DNA of 15,854 bases from BOG-1155 sp050012495 (GTDB taxonomy: Bacteria > Desulfobacterota > Syntrophorhabdia > Syntrophorhabdales > WCHB1-27): assembly GCA_050012495.1 (NCBI GenBank), contig JBEKHB010000077.1, positions 1-15,854 on the forward strand. Direction: 5' to 3'. How positions within the stretch are numbered: position 1 is the first letter of the stretch; the number at the start of each line of letters is the position of its first letter. Of the stretch, positions 8,747 through 15,632 are shown piece by piece. Under the pieces are notes generated by a model, which was given only the letters and a program-made list of their open reading frames with translations, searched no databases and was not told the origin of the DNA. The position numbers and the translations under genes are program-made.

Positions 8747-9070
8747 GTGAAGAATAGGGCTAGATCGAAAACGCCAGACACATCGGATAACAAGGGGGGA
8801 TCCGCGACGTGGATCTCGTCAAGGCGTCCTCGGCGTATTGAAGAAAGACCTTGTGAAGATTTCAGAGAAAAAGCGCTTGAATTGGGCCTGTCTATGGCCA
8901 AAATCATTGCGGTGAGCTGGGCGGAGGTGGATGAGAGGGTCGGGCGCAAGAAGGCTCCCCCAATAGGCCGGACCTCGAATTCGTGCTCCGCCCTGCCCTT
9001 GGCCGGTCCGGCGCAGAGATCGGCATCTCTGCGCCGGACCGAAGGAGGATCATCGCCACGAAGTAATTGA
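8747..9070 (+). pseudogene. Degenerate fragment, possibly of a DUF2284-type metal-binding protein
   Basis: The 529-base stretch 8642-9170 has no convincing intact gene. A GTG-started frame here has a middle part, FREKALELGLSMAKII then VDERV (about residues 39-64), that resembles the N-terminus of DUF2284 proteins, which continue with cysteine-rich metal-binding motifs (RLKC, PxC, CPP). In this frame those cysteines are mostly replaced (GRKK, PPI) and the sequence then runs into a 36-base hairpin and loses resemblance. I read it as a decayed remnant. Residues 1-38 and the end look like non-coding translation. Recognition is from memory of the family pattern and is weak. Confidence 0.3.
9005..9040. 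other. Perfect 16-bp hairpin with CGGC loop
   Basis: GGTCCGGCGCAGAGAT (9005-9020), loop CGGC, then ATCTCTGCGCCGGACC (9025-9040). It is a perfect, GC-rich stem. Neither strand has a following T-run, so it is not a standard intrinsic terminator. It sits inside the decayed region, 363 bases after the MFS stop and 130 bases before the truncated ATP-grasp gene. It may be a REP-like element, an mRNA-stabilising hairpin or an insertion scar. Confidence 0.9.
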
Positions 9071-9170
9071 GGGGGTTTATGGGAGGGGTATTGGTGACGA
9101 AATCTCTGGCGGGATCCCGATGTTAAGGTCAGGTCGTAGCAATCAACATGACAGATAACAGGAGGATGTG

Positions 9171-9431
9171 ATGTCCGAGAAATGGATTTACTGGTTAGAA
9201 GAACTGGGCAGGGAACACTACCATGATCTGGTAGGCAAGAAGTGCGCTCACTTGGGTGAAATAGCAAAAATAGGCCTTCCCGTTCCTCGCGGCTTTGCTC
9301 TCTCTGTAAGCGCATACACCAACTTCATGGACGAGACCAGCGCGACGGAGGAAATCAGCGACATGATCCAGTCCTCGCAGGTCACGCCGGAGGACATCGA
9401 TAGCCTAAACAGACTCATATCCTTTCTTTGA
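9171..9431 (+). pseudogene. Truncated N-terminus of ATP-grasp PEP-synthase-like subunit (PpsB-like)
   Basis: 86 codons with a strong ribosome binding site (AGGAGG, 9160-9165). VGKKCAHLGEIAKIGLPVPR (residues 21-40) and GFALSVSAYTNF (41-52) are the opening of the PEP synthase/pyruvate phosphate dikinase ATP-binding domain, here closest in context to the small subunit of phenylphosphate synthase, which takes phosphate from ATP. That domain normally needs about 300 or more residues; here it stops at TGA after ISFL, and the following 106 bases in other frames do not resume it. Without the nucleotide-binding residues it cannot be active. An in-frame GTG at 9168 is possible but the ATG is better spaced. 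It is convergent with the PpsA-like copy 2 gene, so a rearrangement probably removed the rest. Confidence 0.75.
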
Positions 9432-9537
9432 AAATACTGTCAACACCTCCTTTGTCTCCATGAGCTTTCATCGACCGCGTTTCTTTGTTGATCGATTTGC
9501 CATGTCCAAATGATCAAGAAAGCATAATGAGCAAGTC
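9432..9537. other. Convergent gap between the two clusters
   Basis: 106 bases between the truncated ATP-grasp fragment and the stop of the minus-strand PpsA-like gene. Only a weak ATCGA/TCGAT dyad is visible; there is no clear intrinsic terminator in either direction, although two operons converge here. This is the likely breakpoint that removed the rest of the ATP-grasp gene. Confidence 0.5.
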
Positions 9538-11220
9538 TTATTCCCACAAGATATAAACAACACCTCGGTTCCCGTCCACCCTTACCCTCTGGCCGGTTCT
9601 AATCTTTGCAGTAGCCTCCAAACAACCCGCAACACAGGGGATTCCGTATTCGCGGGCCATGATGACGGGATGGGAGAGGGCTCCTCCACCGTCCGTTATC
9701 AAACCTTTGATAACACTGAAAACTACGGTCCACGCGGCAGAAGTTCCCGGTGCGACTAGGATCTCCCCAGCTTTGACTTCGGATAGCTTATCTGCGGTCG
9801 TAATCACGCGCGCAACGCCCTCTACCAACCCGGGGGCTGCAGCGGCACCGTACAAATCAGCTTTCAACTCCTCTCGCACAATCGGGATCTGCGTGGCCAC
9901 GGACAGCGTTGGATCGCTTCTCAGTACCCCCTGAGCCTGTGTGATGTCACCGTAGAAGGGAGCCGGGTCAATTTTCACGTTCTCCTCCCAGGCCTTCTTT
10001 CTCGGCTCTACGTAGGGGCGAAGGTTAGCTCTTCCCATCGGAATTGCCGCCTTCCTGATCTCGTTGGGATGGAGGAAATGTATATCTTCTGGATCATCGA
10101 TGGATCCCGCCTCGGCGAACCGCCGCCCGAACTCCGTGACAATCCATCTTCCCAAGGCCCCGACGTAGAAATCGCAATAATAGGTGTGGTCTTCACTCCA
10201 GTAGCCGGCCTTGCGGGCTGGTTTCATGAGAACTCTGAAGACTTCTCTCTGCCCTTCCGGCACCCTGGTGAGAATTTCCTTTTCCGCTTTTTCCCTTTCT
10301 TTCGAGACCTGATCTCGATTGGTATCGAATGGGAAGACCTTTTCACTCATGTACATTCCTATTTGCCCTAAAGCAAGACTGGGCTTTTCAACCCAAGCGG
10401 GGGTATCATAGGCATGCATCCGCTCGCATCTCCATCCATGGTCCTGAAGGAAAGCGGTGTATTCGTTCAACCATTTCGCCCCGTTTTCACTGTTTTGCAG
10501 ACCTTTGACCAAATCTTCACCTTCTTTAGACCTGAACTCCTGCTCCAGACCGAGGTCAGCCGCTCGCCTGCTTAAACGCCATAACTCCCTTGCTACCCAG
10601 ATATCTTGGCTCTCAAAACCGGCCATCAGCTTGCTGAAGGTGGGGTCGATGGAGGCCTCTATACCAAAGAGTTCACGCCACATCTGTTGAAACAGTCCGC
10701 TAATATAATAAGAGGCCGTCATCATGATCATGTGAGTTTCGGCCTCCTTACGGTTAATGATATAGGCAAAATCCAGGAAGAAAGAAAGCAGATCGCTATT
10801 ACTCAGTTTTCGTATGTCCTCCCATTTCTTTAGGCCTCTTGAATCCTTTGCTTTCTTGTACATTTCCAACAGTTCGGCCTTGAGCGGATTCCACACTCCG
10901 TCAAAGTCCTCGATAAAGGGCTTGATCTTCTCCCTGAAAAGCGGTTCTCTTTCCCTAGCCTCTGCCTCGGTCGTCTTGATGGTTGTAAAGTACGGGTACC
11001 CGTTTATGAATCTTGTTTCCCAACCGTGAGTGGTGGGCAAGTAGAGTGTTTCCGCACCCTTTCTGAAACCATGGTGATACCAGTACCAACCAATCCCGAT
11101 ATAGAGGGGCTTCATTGCAGGTTTCCCATGGACTACATCGCACAAAAACACGCCATAGTTCTCGGGGTCCTTCTCTTGATCAAATTCATAAAAAGTTAAA
11201 TCATACGCTGGCAGCAACAT
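9538..11220 (-). CDS. PEP-utilising phosphotransfer protein, phenylphosphate synthase alpha (PpsA)-like, copy 2
   Basis: 560 residues from the chosen start. It aligns with the copy at 5503-7182 without a single gap over 559 positions; a hand count gives about 407 identities (about 73%). The phosphohistidine motif TDGGGALSHPVIMAREYG is identical, with His517. Conservation is highest at 341-390 and 421-460 and lowest at 225-330. The ATG at 11220 is chosen because it matches the N-terminus of copy 1 (MLLPAYDLTFYEF against MLHDAYDLSFYEF) and follows AAAGGGGGACCACA; the frame stays open to 11313 but the extra residues have no counterpart. It is the last gene of the minus-strand cluster, 117 bases after the NrfD-like gene. 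It is probably functionally related to copy 1, perhaps for a different substrate. It too lacks an intact ATP-grasp partner here. Confidence 0.82.
   Translation of the reverse strand: MLLPAYDLTFYEFDQEKDPENYGVFLCDVVHGKPAMKPLYIGIGWYWYHHGFRKGAETLYLPTTHGWETRFINGYPYFTTIKTTEAEAREREPLFREKIKPFIEDFDGVWNPLKAELLEMYKKAKDSRGLKKWEDIRKLSNSDLLSFFLDFAYIINRKEAETHMIMMTASYYISGLFQQMWRELFGIEASIDPTFSKLMAGFESQDIWVARELWRLSRRAADLGLEQEFRSKEGEDLVKGLQNSENGAKWLNEYTAFLQDHGWRCERMHAYDTPAWVEKPSLALGQIGMYMSEKVFPFDTNRDQVSKEREKAEKEILTRVPEGQREVFRVLMKPARKAGYWSEDHTYYCDFYVGALGRWIVTEFGRRFAEAGSIDDPEDIHFLHPNEIRKAAIPMGRANLRPYVEPRKKAWEENVKIDPAPFYGDITQAQGVLRSDPTLSVATQIPIVREELKADLYGAAAAPGLVEGVARVITTADKLSEVKAGEILVAPGTSAAWTVVFSVIKGLITDGGGALSHPVIMAREYGIPCVAGCLEATAKIRTGQRVRVDGNRGVVYILWE
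10064..10116. repeat. 53-bp exact inverted repeat with 6607-6659
   Basis: Partner of the block in PpsA-like copy 1. It includes the codons for AEAGSIDDPEDIHFLHPN, with identical synonymous choices in both genes. Confidence 0.95.
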
Positions 11221-11236
11221 TGTGGTCCCCCTTTTT

Positions 11237-11254
11237 GGAAGGCTGATGCCTTCC
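11237..11254 (-). other. Hairpin just upstream of PpsA-like copy 2
   Basis: On the minus strand GGAAGGC-ATCA-GCCTTCC forms a perfect 7-bp stem, followed by AAAAAGGGGG, the ribosome binding site of the gene starting at 11220. It may separate expression of the molybdoenzyme genes from that of the kinase-like gene, by protecting the processed message or affecting initiation. The remaining gap (11221-11337) holds no recognised gene. Confidence 0.4.
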
Positions 11255-11337
11255 TTAGAATTGTTTTGAAGCATGGAGTTTACCGCCTGAAACGGGGTAA
11301 TCTCTTCCTGCACAATTTTCTGAAGGCCTTTCCTGGA

Positions 11338-12234
11338 TTAAATTGGGGGGTAGTAAACCCCGGCCTTCAGTAACGTAAACCTATAAAGGAAACTGCCAAT
11401 AAGCGTTAGAGTCGCACTGATACCTAACAATGTTTCAGGTACAAGGGTAGTTAAGTTGGGGAAAAGGAAAATGATCAGCAGGTCAATGCCAATAGGTATG
11501 ATCAGTCCTATTACAAATACACCCCAAATGAAAAGAGGAGAGAGGTTACCTCTTATTAGGAGGATCGCTCCCTGTTTAGCACCCATTCTGCAGAAAAACA
11601 TGGTGACTAAGTAAATTCCGAGTAGAACGAGAGCTGCTATCAAAAGCCCTGTTGCAATCGGCGCAAAGATCATTACGTCTACACTAATCCAACCCAGTGC
11701 TTTTATGATAAATATGACATCTACCCCGCCTAAAAAAGCATAGATCGCAAACTGTATTGGCAGAAACAGCGTGTTCCAAATTGGTATAAACCGTGACGCT
11801 GATAGCAAGAAACCGGTATAAAGTACCACCAGAAATGCGAAAAGACCTGCCGTCGAACCTATAACGGATTTAAGAGCTGGGCCCACCCTGAAAGACAGGC
11901 CGGCGTCAGAGGAGAGTGCTACGTACAATATTCCAAAGGCAACAGCTCCGGTAAGAGAGATAGCGCCCCGACTAAGCCAGGATGTTCGCGGCTTGTAGAA
12001 TACCCTCCAGAATCTCGCTCTTTTGCCCAAGTCGAGGAGAAGAAAAACGACGGATGAACACATACTGACTATACCCAGAACCATTCCTATCTTGATAAAA
12101 ACGAACTCAGACAGTAGAAACAGTCCTCCCCCGAGTCCGCCGAAGAATACTGCCATCGCGATCGGCCATCCCCATTCCTTTTGAATTACGGGGTTCACTC
12201 TAATCTCTGGTAGTACTTTGTTATTAACCATCAT
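11338..12234 (-). CDS. NrfD/PsrC-family membrane anchor subunit
   Basis: 298 residues with about eight hydrophobic helices. The first helix region EWGWPIAMAVFFGGLGGGLF (about 20-39) and LDLGKRARFWRVFYKPRTSW (about 67-86) are typical of NrfD/PsrC proteins, which anchor iron-sulfur molybdoenzymes and exchange electrons with quinone. Its ATG overlaps the ferredoxin stop by one base (TAATG), so translation is coupled. Two adjacent ATGs (12234 and 12231) are both possible. It completes a three-subunit complex with the two upstream genes. The gene is AT-richer than the plus-strand genes (43% GC in one counted 60-base row), which suggests a different origin from the MFS and hydroxylase genes. Confidence 0.88.
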   Translation of the reverse strand: MMVNNKVLPEIRVNPVIQKEWGWPIAMAVFFGGLGGGLFLLSEFVFIKIGMVLGIVSMCSSVVFLLLDLGKRARFWRVFYKPRTSWLSRGAISLTGAVAFGILYVALSSDAGLSFRVGPALKSVIGSTAGLFAFLVVLYTGFLLSASRFIPIWNTLFLPIQFAIYAFLGGVDVIFIIKALGWISVDVMIFAPIATGLLIAALVLLGIYLVTMFFCRMGAKQGAILLIRGNLSPLFIWGVFVIGLIIPIGIDLLIIFLFPNLTTLVPETLLGISATLTLIGSFLYRFTLLKAGVYYPPI

Positions 12235-12836
12235 TACACAAGATAATATACAGAGGGGTATGTCCCCAATTCAGGATAAAGCTGAAATCCACAATAATCT
12301 CTGATCAATTTCGACACCTTGCTATCAGGGTCATCGAGATCGCCAAAGTATCTCGCCTTAGCCATGCACCCTGCAACACAGGCTGGTTCAAGGCCTTCTT
12401 GCAGCCTTGATGAACAAAAGTCACATTTTTCTACCAATCCGGTGGGATGTTTGCGATAGCCAACCCTTTCGTAGGGGGTAAGCCCTTGCCCCGGGAAGTA
12501 TTCGCTCTCTTTGTCATGGAAGCTCCGAGCCCTGTAGGGGCAAGCGATCACGCAGCTCTTGCACCCCATGCACTTCGTCTGATCAACAGTTACAATGCCG
12601 TCAGGTCTCTTGGTGGTCGCCCCCGTGGGGCATTTGCGTACACATTCCGGCTCCTTGCAATGCATACAAAGGAGCGGTATGTGAATCTTCTTAACGTCGG
12701 GGTAAGACCCGGACTCATAAAATAACACGCGCGACCATAGTATCCCGGGGGGAGTCGCGTTTTCCGACTTGCAGAATATCTGGCACCCATAGCAGCCGAT
12801 GCACCGTTTCAGGTCGATCACCATGCCATATCTCAT
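12234..12836 (-). CDS. Ferredoxin-like electron-transfer subunit with four [4Fe-4S] clusters (DmsB/PhsB/PadC-like)
   Basis: 200 residues. Sixteen cysteines in four groups: 12/15/18/22, 57/60/65/69, 89/92/95/99 and 138/141/153/157, the arrangement of the iron-sulfur subunit of complex iron-sulfur molybdoenzymes. It carries electrons between the catalytic subunit and the membrane anchor. Start choice: ATG at 12836 follows AGGA at 6 bases and lies 11 bases after the upstream stop, and the protein opens as family members do (MRYGMVIDLKRC). A GTG at 12881 would add 15 residues and overlap the upstream gene; it is less likely. The stop overlaps the NrfD start. No signal peptide. Confidence 0.9.
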   Translation of the reverse strand: MRYGMVIDLKRCIGCYGCQIFCKSENATPPGILWSRVLFYESGSYPDVKKIHIPLLCMHCKEPECVRKCPTGATTKRPDGIVTVDQTKCMGCKSCVIACPYRARSFHDKESEYFPGQGLTPYERVGYRKHPTGLVEKCDFCSSRLQEGLEPACVAGCMAKARYFGDLDDPDSKVSKLIRDYCGFQLYPELGTYPSVYYLV

Positions 12837-12847
12837 TTTCGGTCCTG

Positions 12848-15484
12848 CTAATCCTTTTTCGTCAACTTGACTTTGACGCACAGATCCAGGTTAAAAGTCA
12901 CGGTGTCTATGTAATCCCAGTTGAGCGGAATCAGCCATTCCGGGTTAACCCCCTTTCCTTTCTGGCTGGCGATCGGTAAACCCTTGGACCAGTGTCCGCC
13001 GCCGCTGCAATAAGCCGTCACCTCGGGGTGAATTGCCTCCGATAATACAGCTCTTCCCTCCACTTTGTGTCCGGTCCCCGCCGACTGAAGAATCACCCAG
13101 TCCCCGTTCTTGATCCCCTTCTTCGTGGCGGTCTCGGTGTTTATGGCGATGTTATAGATGTACGGATCCATGATCGACAGTTCATCGAGCCAGGGGTTAT
13201 TATACGTACTTGTGAAAGTGTGAACCGGCACCCTATAGTAAATGCCGTACAGGTCGTATTCCGGACGTTCTTCCTCGTATGATGCGCAGGGCTTCCAGTC
13301 CGGCAGCGGCTGAAAGTCCGATGTATCGAATCCGGGTATTCCGTGTTCTCTTTTCAGTTTCTCTGTTTGATCTCGAACCGCGAGGAAGTGTTCGAAGTAA
13401 ATCGGCGTCCGGGCCTTCACGAAAGGCCTCCAATAGACCTCCTCCACCTTCTTGGGCCAGTGGATGAGGCCGTTCTCCTTGAACCACTTCAGCCCATGCC
13501 GGGAGCCGAAGTATCCCTTGAAGCCGTGGTCGACGATCTCCTCCCAGGCATACTTCTTTTCTGGGTCGAGCGTGTAGGGCTCCTTGAAGTTGAATTGTTT
13601 ATTGATCGCCCGATACATGTCGCCCTGTATGCCCAGTCTTTCGGCCAGATCGAGAAAGACCTCGCTGGCGGGCCTTCGCTGAAACATAGGCTCGACTACG
13701 GGCTGCCTTATATGATATGCCCATTCATCGACCGGTGAAAACGAGCTCTGCCAATCAGGTCGAATATCGAGCCTCTCGAGGTAACAGGCGTCGGGTAAGA
13801 CAATATCGGCAAACTCGGCCGACTCATCCAGGAAAAGACTAAATGATGCTATAAATATGCCCTTTTCATTTATAGTCTTTTCCCATATTTCCGGATCAAA
13901 GCTGCTCATCATGAAATTCCCGCCTGTCCTTAGCATGAATTCAGGCTGATAGGTTATCCCATATTTCTCGGGCTCCAACAGACCCCAAGCTGCTAGGGTA
14001 GCCCCTTGAGAGGTTGGAACAATATCCTTCAGGGCAACACCCTTAGGCATCATAGCCTCATTCAGTACAGGCCAGGGCTTGGGTGGACGCAGCCAGTAGC
14101 CTGCTTGCAGAAGTCCATCAGGACCTTCGCTTGGGCTGTAAGAAGGGTGTCCGGTCTCCGGATAGCCAAAGCTGCGGGCGCTCATCCCCAGACAACCTCC
14201 GGGAACGTTATTGGCGCCGACTATCTCTTGCAGGATATCAAGCGCCATACAGATCAGGGAAGAATGCTTATGACTCAGCGCCCCCTTGAAGTATCCCACT
14301 GCAACCGGTCTATAGGGTAGCTCCTGTCCATCGATCCGTATGGTGCTTCCTATCTTGGCCGCCTCTCCGAATTCCCTGGCCAACCGCTTTATTGTCTTTA
14401 CGGGGACAGTTGTTATCTCTGAAGCCATCTCCGGTGAATATCGTTTCACGCGCTCTTTGAGAAGAGAAAAGGCCGGCATAGCCTCGGCCGCACCAACTGA
14501 ATAACTTCCCTCTATGGCAGGATCCGTTAAGGTGGGGTCATCATGAGCCTTGGCCTTTCCGTCTGCAAGGTCCCAAATGAGTGGTTTACGAGTCTCTGTA
14601 TCGCGCATATAGCGGCCGTCAGCCCCGACCAGATAAGGACCGTTTGTCCGGTGTTTAATACTCTCCACATCATATATTCCGTACTCATTAAGCAGCAGAT
14701 TAACCAAGGCCAGGGCCAGGGCTGCGTCAGTGCCCGGTCTGAGGGGTATCCATTCATCGCTATTGATCCCGGGCATTCCCATCCACGGTTCAATAGCGAC
14801 ATGTTTCATTCCCCTTCTTCTTGCATCGGCCATTCTTTGTACCATGCCGGTAAGAGAGTAATATGCGCCAAAACCGGAGGGACAACCAAAATTGAGGTAA
14901 TACTCGATAAAGTTGGTATCAGGCATCCTCGTCCAGGCGCCGTGCATCAGACCAGCTATCATGTGGGACGCACCGCCGCAATGGATTGGGGCCCCCATAT
15001 TGAAATTGGGAGTCCCAAAGGCTTCACCAAAGCAATGATGCATGAAGAAAACGCTGGGCATCAGGAGAGGGGTTGTTCCGCCCAACAGCTTCCTTGGGTC
15101 ATCAGCCCTTATCTTCCTGAGCTTCTCGGTTATTGTGTCCAGCGCTTCATTCCAGCTTATCTCCACCCACTTCGGGTCCACCCCTATCCCTTTCTGCGGA
15201 TTCGTCCTTTTCAAGGGGACGTTTACCCGGTTGGGGTCGTAAAGCAACATGATGCCGGCCGCTCCCCTTGCACAGATTCCGCCCCGGCTGGTCGGACAAT
15301 CCGGATTTCCCTCAATCTTCACCACTCGCCCATCCACACGGTGAACCCGTATTGCACAGTTATTGAAGCAGACATTACATGCAGTCTTGATCCACACGTC
15401 TTCCTTTGCTTTATCCTGGGACGTTATAGGTTTTCTCTTGTTTTGAGAGTCCATCAATCTCAAATGTCTCAATGGGTTTGTCAT
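12848..15484 (-). CDS. DMSO-reductase-family molybdopterin oxidoreductase, catalytic subunit (PadB/PsrA-like)
   Basis: 878 residues. The N-terminal [4Fe-4S] motif is C36-x2-C39-x3-C43-x27-C71; GGICARG (68-74) follows the family pattern. FGTPN (156-160) precedes HCGG, so Cys169 is the likely molybdenum ligand, as in formate dehydrogenase and polysulfide reductase types. The C-terminal dinucleotide-binding domain begins near 720. There is no twin-arginine signal at the N-terminus, unlike most PsrA/PhsA/DmsA proteins, so the enzyme probably stays in the cytoplasm. Together with the ferredoxin and NrfD subunits, this fits a complex such as phenylacetyl-CoA:acceptor oxidoreductase, whose CoA-ester substrate is cytoplasmic; this is an inference from layout. 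The start follows GAGGAAGAATA and overlaps the stop of the upstream remnant (TAATG). No selenocysteine codon is seen. Confidence 0.85.
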   Translation of the reverse strand: MTNPLRHLRLMDSQNKRKPITSQDKAKEDVWIKTACNVCFNNCAIRVHRVDGRVVKIEGNPDCPTSRGGICARGAAGIMLLYDPNRVNVPLKRTNPQKGIGVDPKWVEISWNEALDTITEKLRKIRADDPRKLLGGTTPLLMPSVFFMHHCFGEAFGTPNFNMGAPIHCGGASHMIAGLMHGAWTRMPDTNFIEYYLNFGCPSGFGAYYSLTGMVQRMADARRRGMKHVAIEPWMGMPGINSDEWIPLRPGTDAALALALVNLLLNEYGIYDVESIKHRTNGPYLVGADGRYMRDTETRKPLIWDLADGKAKAHDDPTLTDPAIEGSYSVGAAEAMPAFSLLKERVKRYSPEMASEITTVPVKTIKRLAREFGEAAKIGSTIRIDGQELPYRPVAVGYFKGALSHKHSSLICMALDILQEIVGANNVPGGCLGMSARSFGYPETGHPSYSPSEGPDGLLQAGYWLRPPKPWPVLNEAMMPKGVALKDIVPTSQGATLAAWGLLEPEKYGITYQPEFMLRTGGNFMMSSFDPEIWEKTINEKGIFIASFSLFLDESAEFADIVLPDACYLERLDIRPDWQSSFSPVDEWAYHIRQPVVEPMFQRRPASEVFLDLAERLGIQGDMYRAINKQFNFKEPYTLDPEKKYAWEEIVDHGFKGYFGSRHGLKWFKENGLIHWPKKVEEVYWRPFVKARTPIYFEHFLAVRDQTEKLKREHGIPGFDTSDFQPLPDWKPCASYEEERPEYDLYGIYYRVPVHTFTSTYNNPWLDELSIMDPYIYNIAINTETATKKGIKNGDWVILQSAGTGHKVEGRAVLSEAIHPEVTAYCSGGGHWSKGLPIASQKGKGVNPEWLIPLNWDYIDTVTFNLDLCVKVKLTKKD

Positions 15485-15632
15485 TATTCTTCCTCTGCAT
15501 TACAACGGACAGCAGTTGAGTCAATCAAAGACCTTTTGACGAGCGCTTTCGTTCTCCTGATTTTGCTTGAACCCATTCTAAGGGTTACGGTACCGGCAGC
15601 AGCTAACTCAGCAGCTGTTTCTGCCGTCTCAC
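15484..15632 (-). pseudogene. Remnant resembling the C-terminal tail of a FAD subunit (CoxM/HcrB type)
   Basis: Between the right repeat copy and the molybdoenzyme gene a minus-strand frame stays open for about 48 codons and ends at TAA overlapping the next ATG (TAATG). Its end, LRMGSSKIRRTKALVKRSLI, fits the last helix of FAD subunits of the xanthine oxidase family (pattern GSxxYRRxxxxxLVxRAL) and aligns ungapped with LGKNGYKVRIVKALIEEALL of the gene at 215-2614 (K, R, K, A, L, L shared). It lacks its own start: the ATG supplied by the repeat reads MKR then stop in another frame. An internal ATG would give only about 30 residues. I read it as what is left after nearly all of a FAD-subunit gene was lost. 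Confidence 0.45.

Noticed and set aside
8590..9315. 241-codon minus-strand open frame with a somewhat protein-like C-terminal part (LALFFTDQPRLGPEK, SLFANLYYISIL)
   Set aside because: It overlaps the MFS 3' end, the hairpin and the start of the ATP-grasp fragment. I could not name a family, and there is no good ribosome binding site. A decayed gene in 8642-8790 on the minus strand remains possible.
11221..11313. Upstream extension of PpsA-like copy 2 (31 extra residues)
   Set aside because: Copy 1 starts exactly at the internal ATG matching 11220, and a ribosome binding site precedes that ATG. The extension has no counterpart and would read through a hairpin.
12837..12881. GTG-started extension of the ferredoxin subunit
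   Set aside because: The internal ATG at 12836 has a spaced AGGA and matches the usual family N-terminus.
12848..15484. Formate dehydrogenase assignment for the molybdoenzyme
   Set aside because: There is a Cys-type ligand candidate, but also an NrfD anchor and no formate-specific context or in-frame TGA; the family placement is broader than that.
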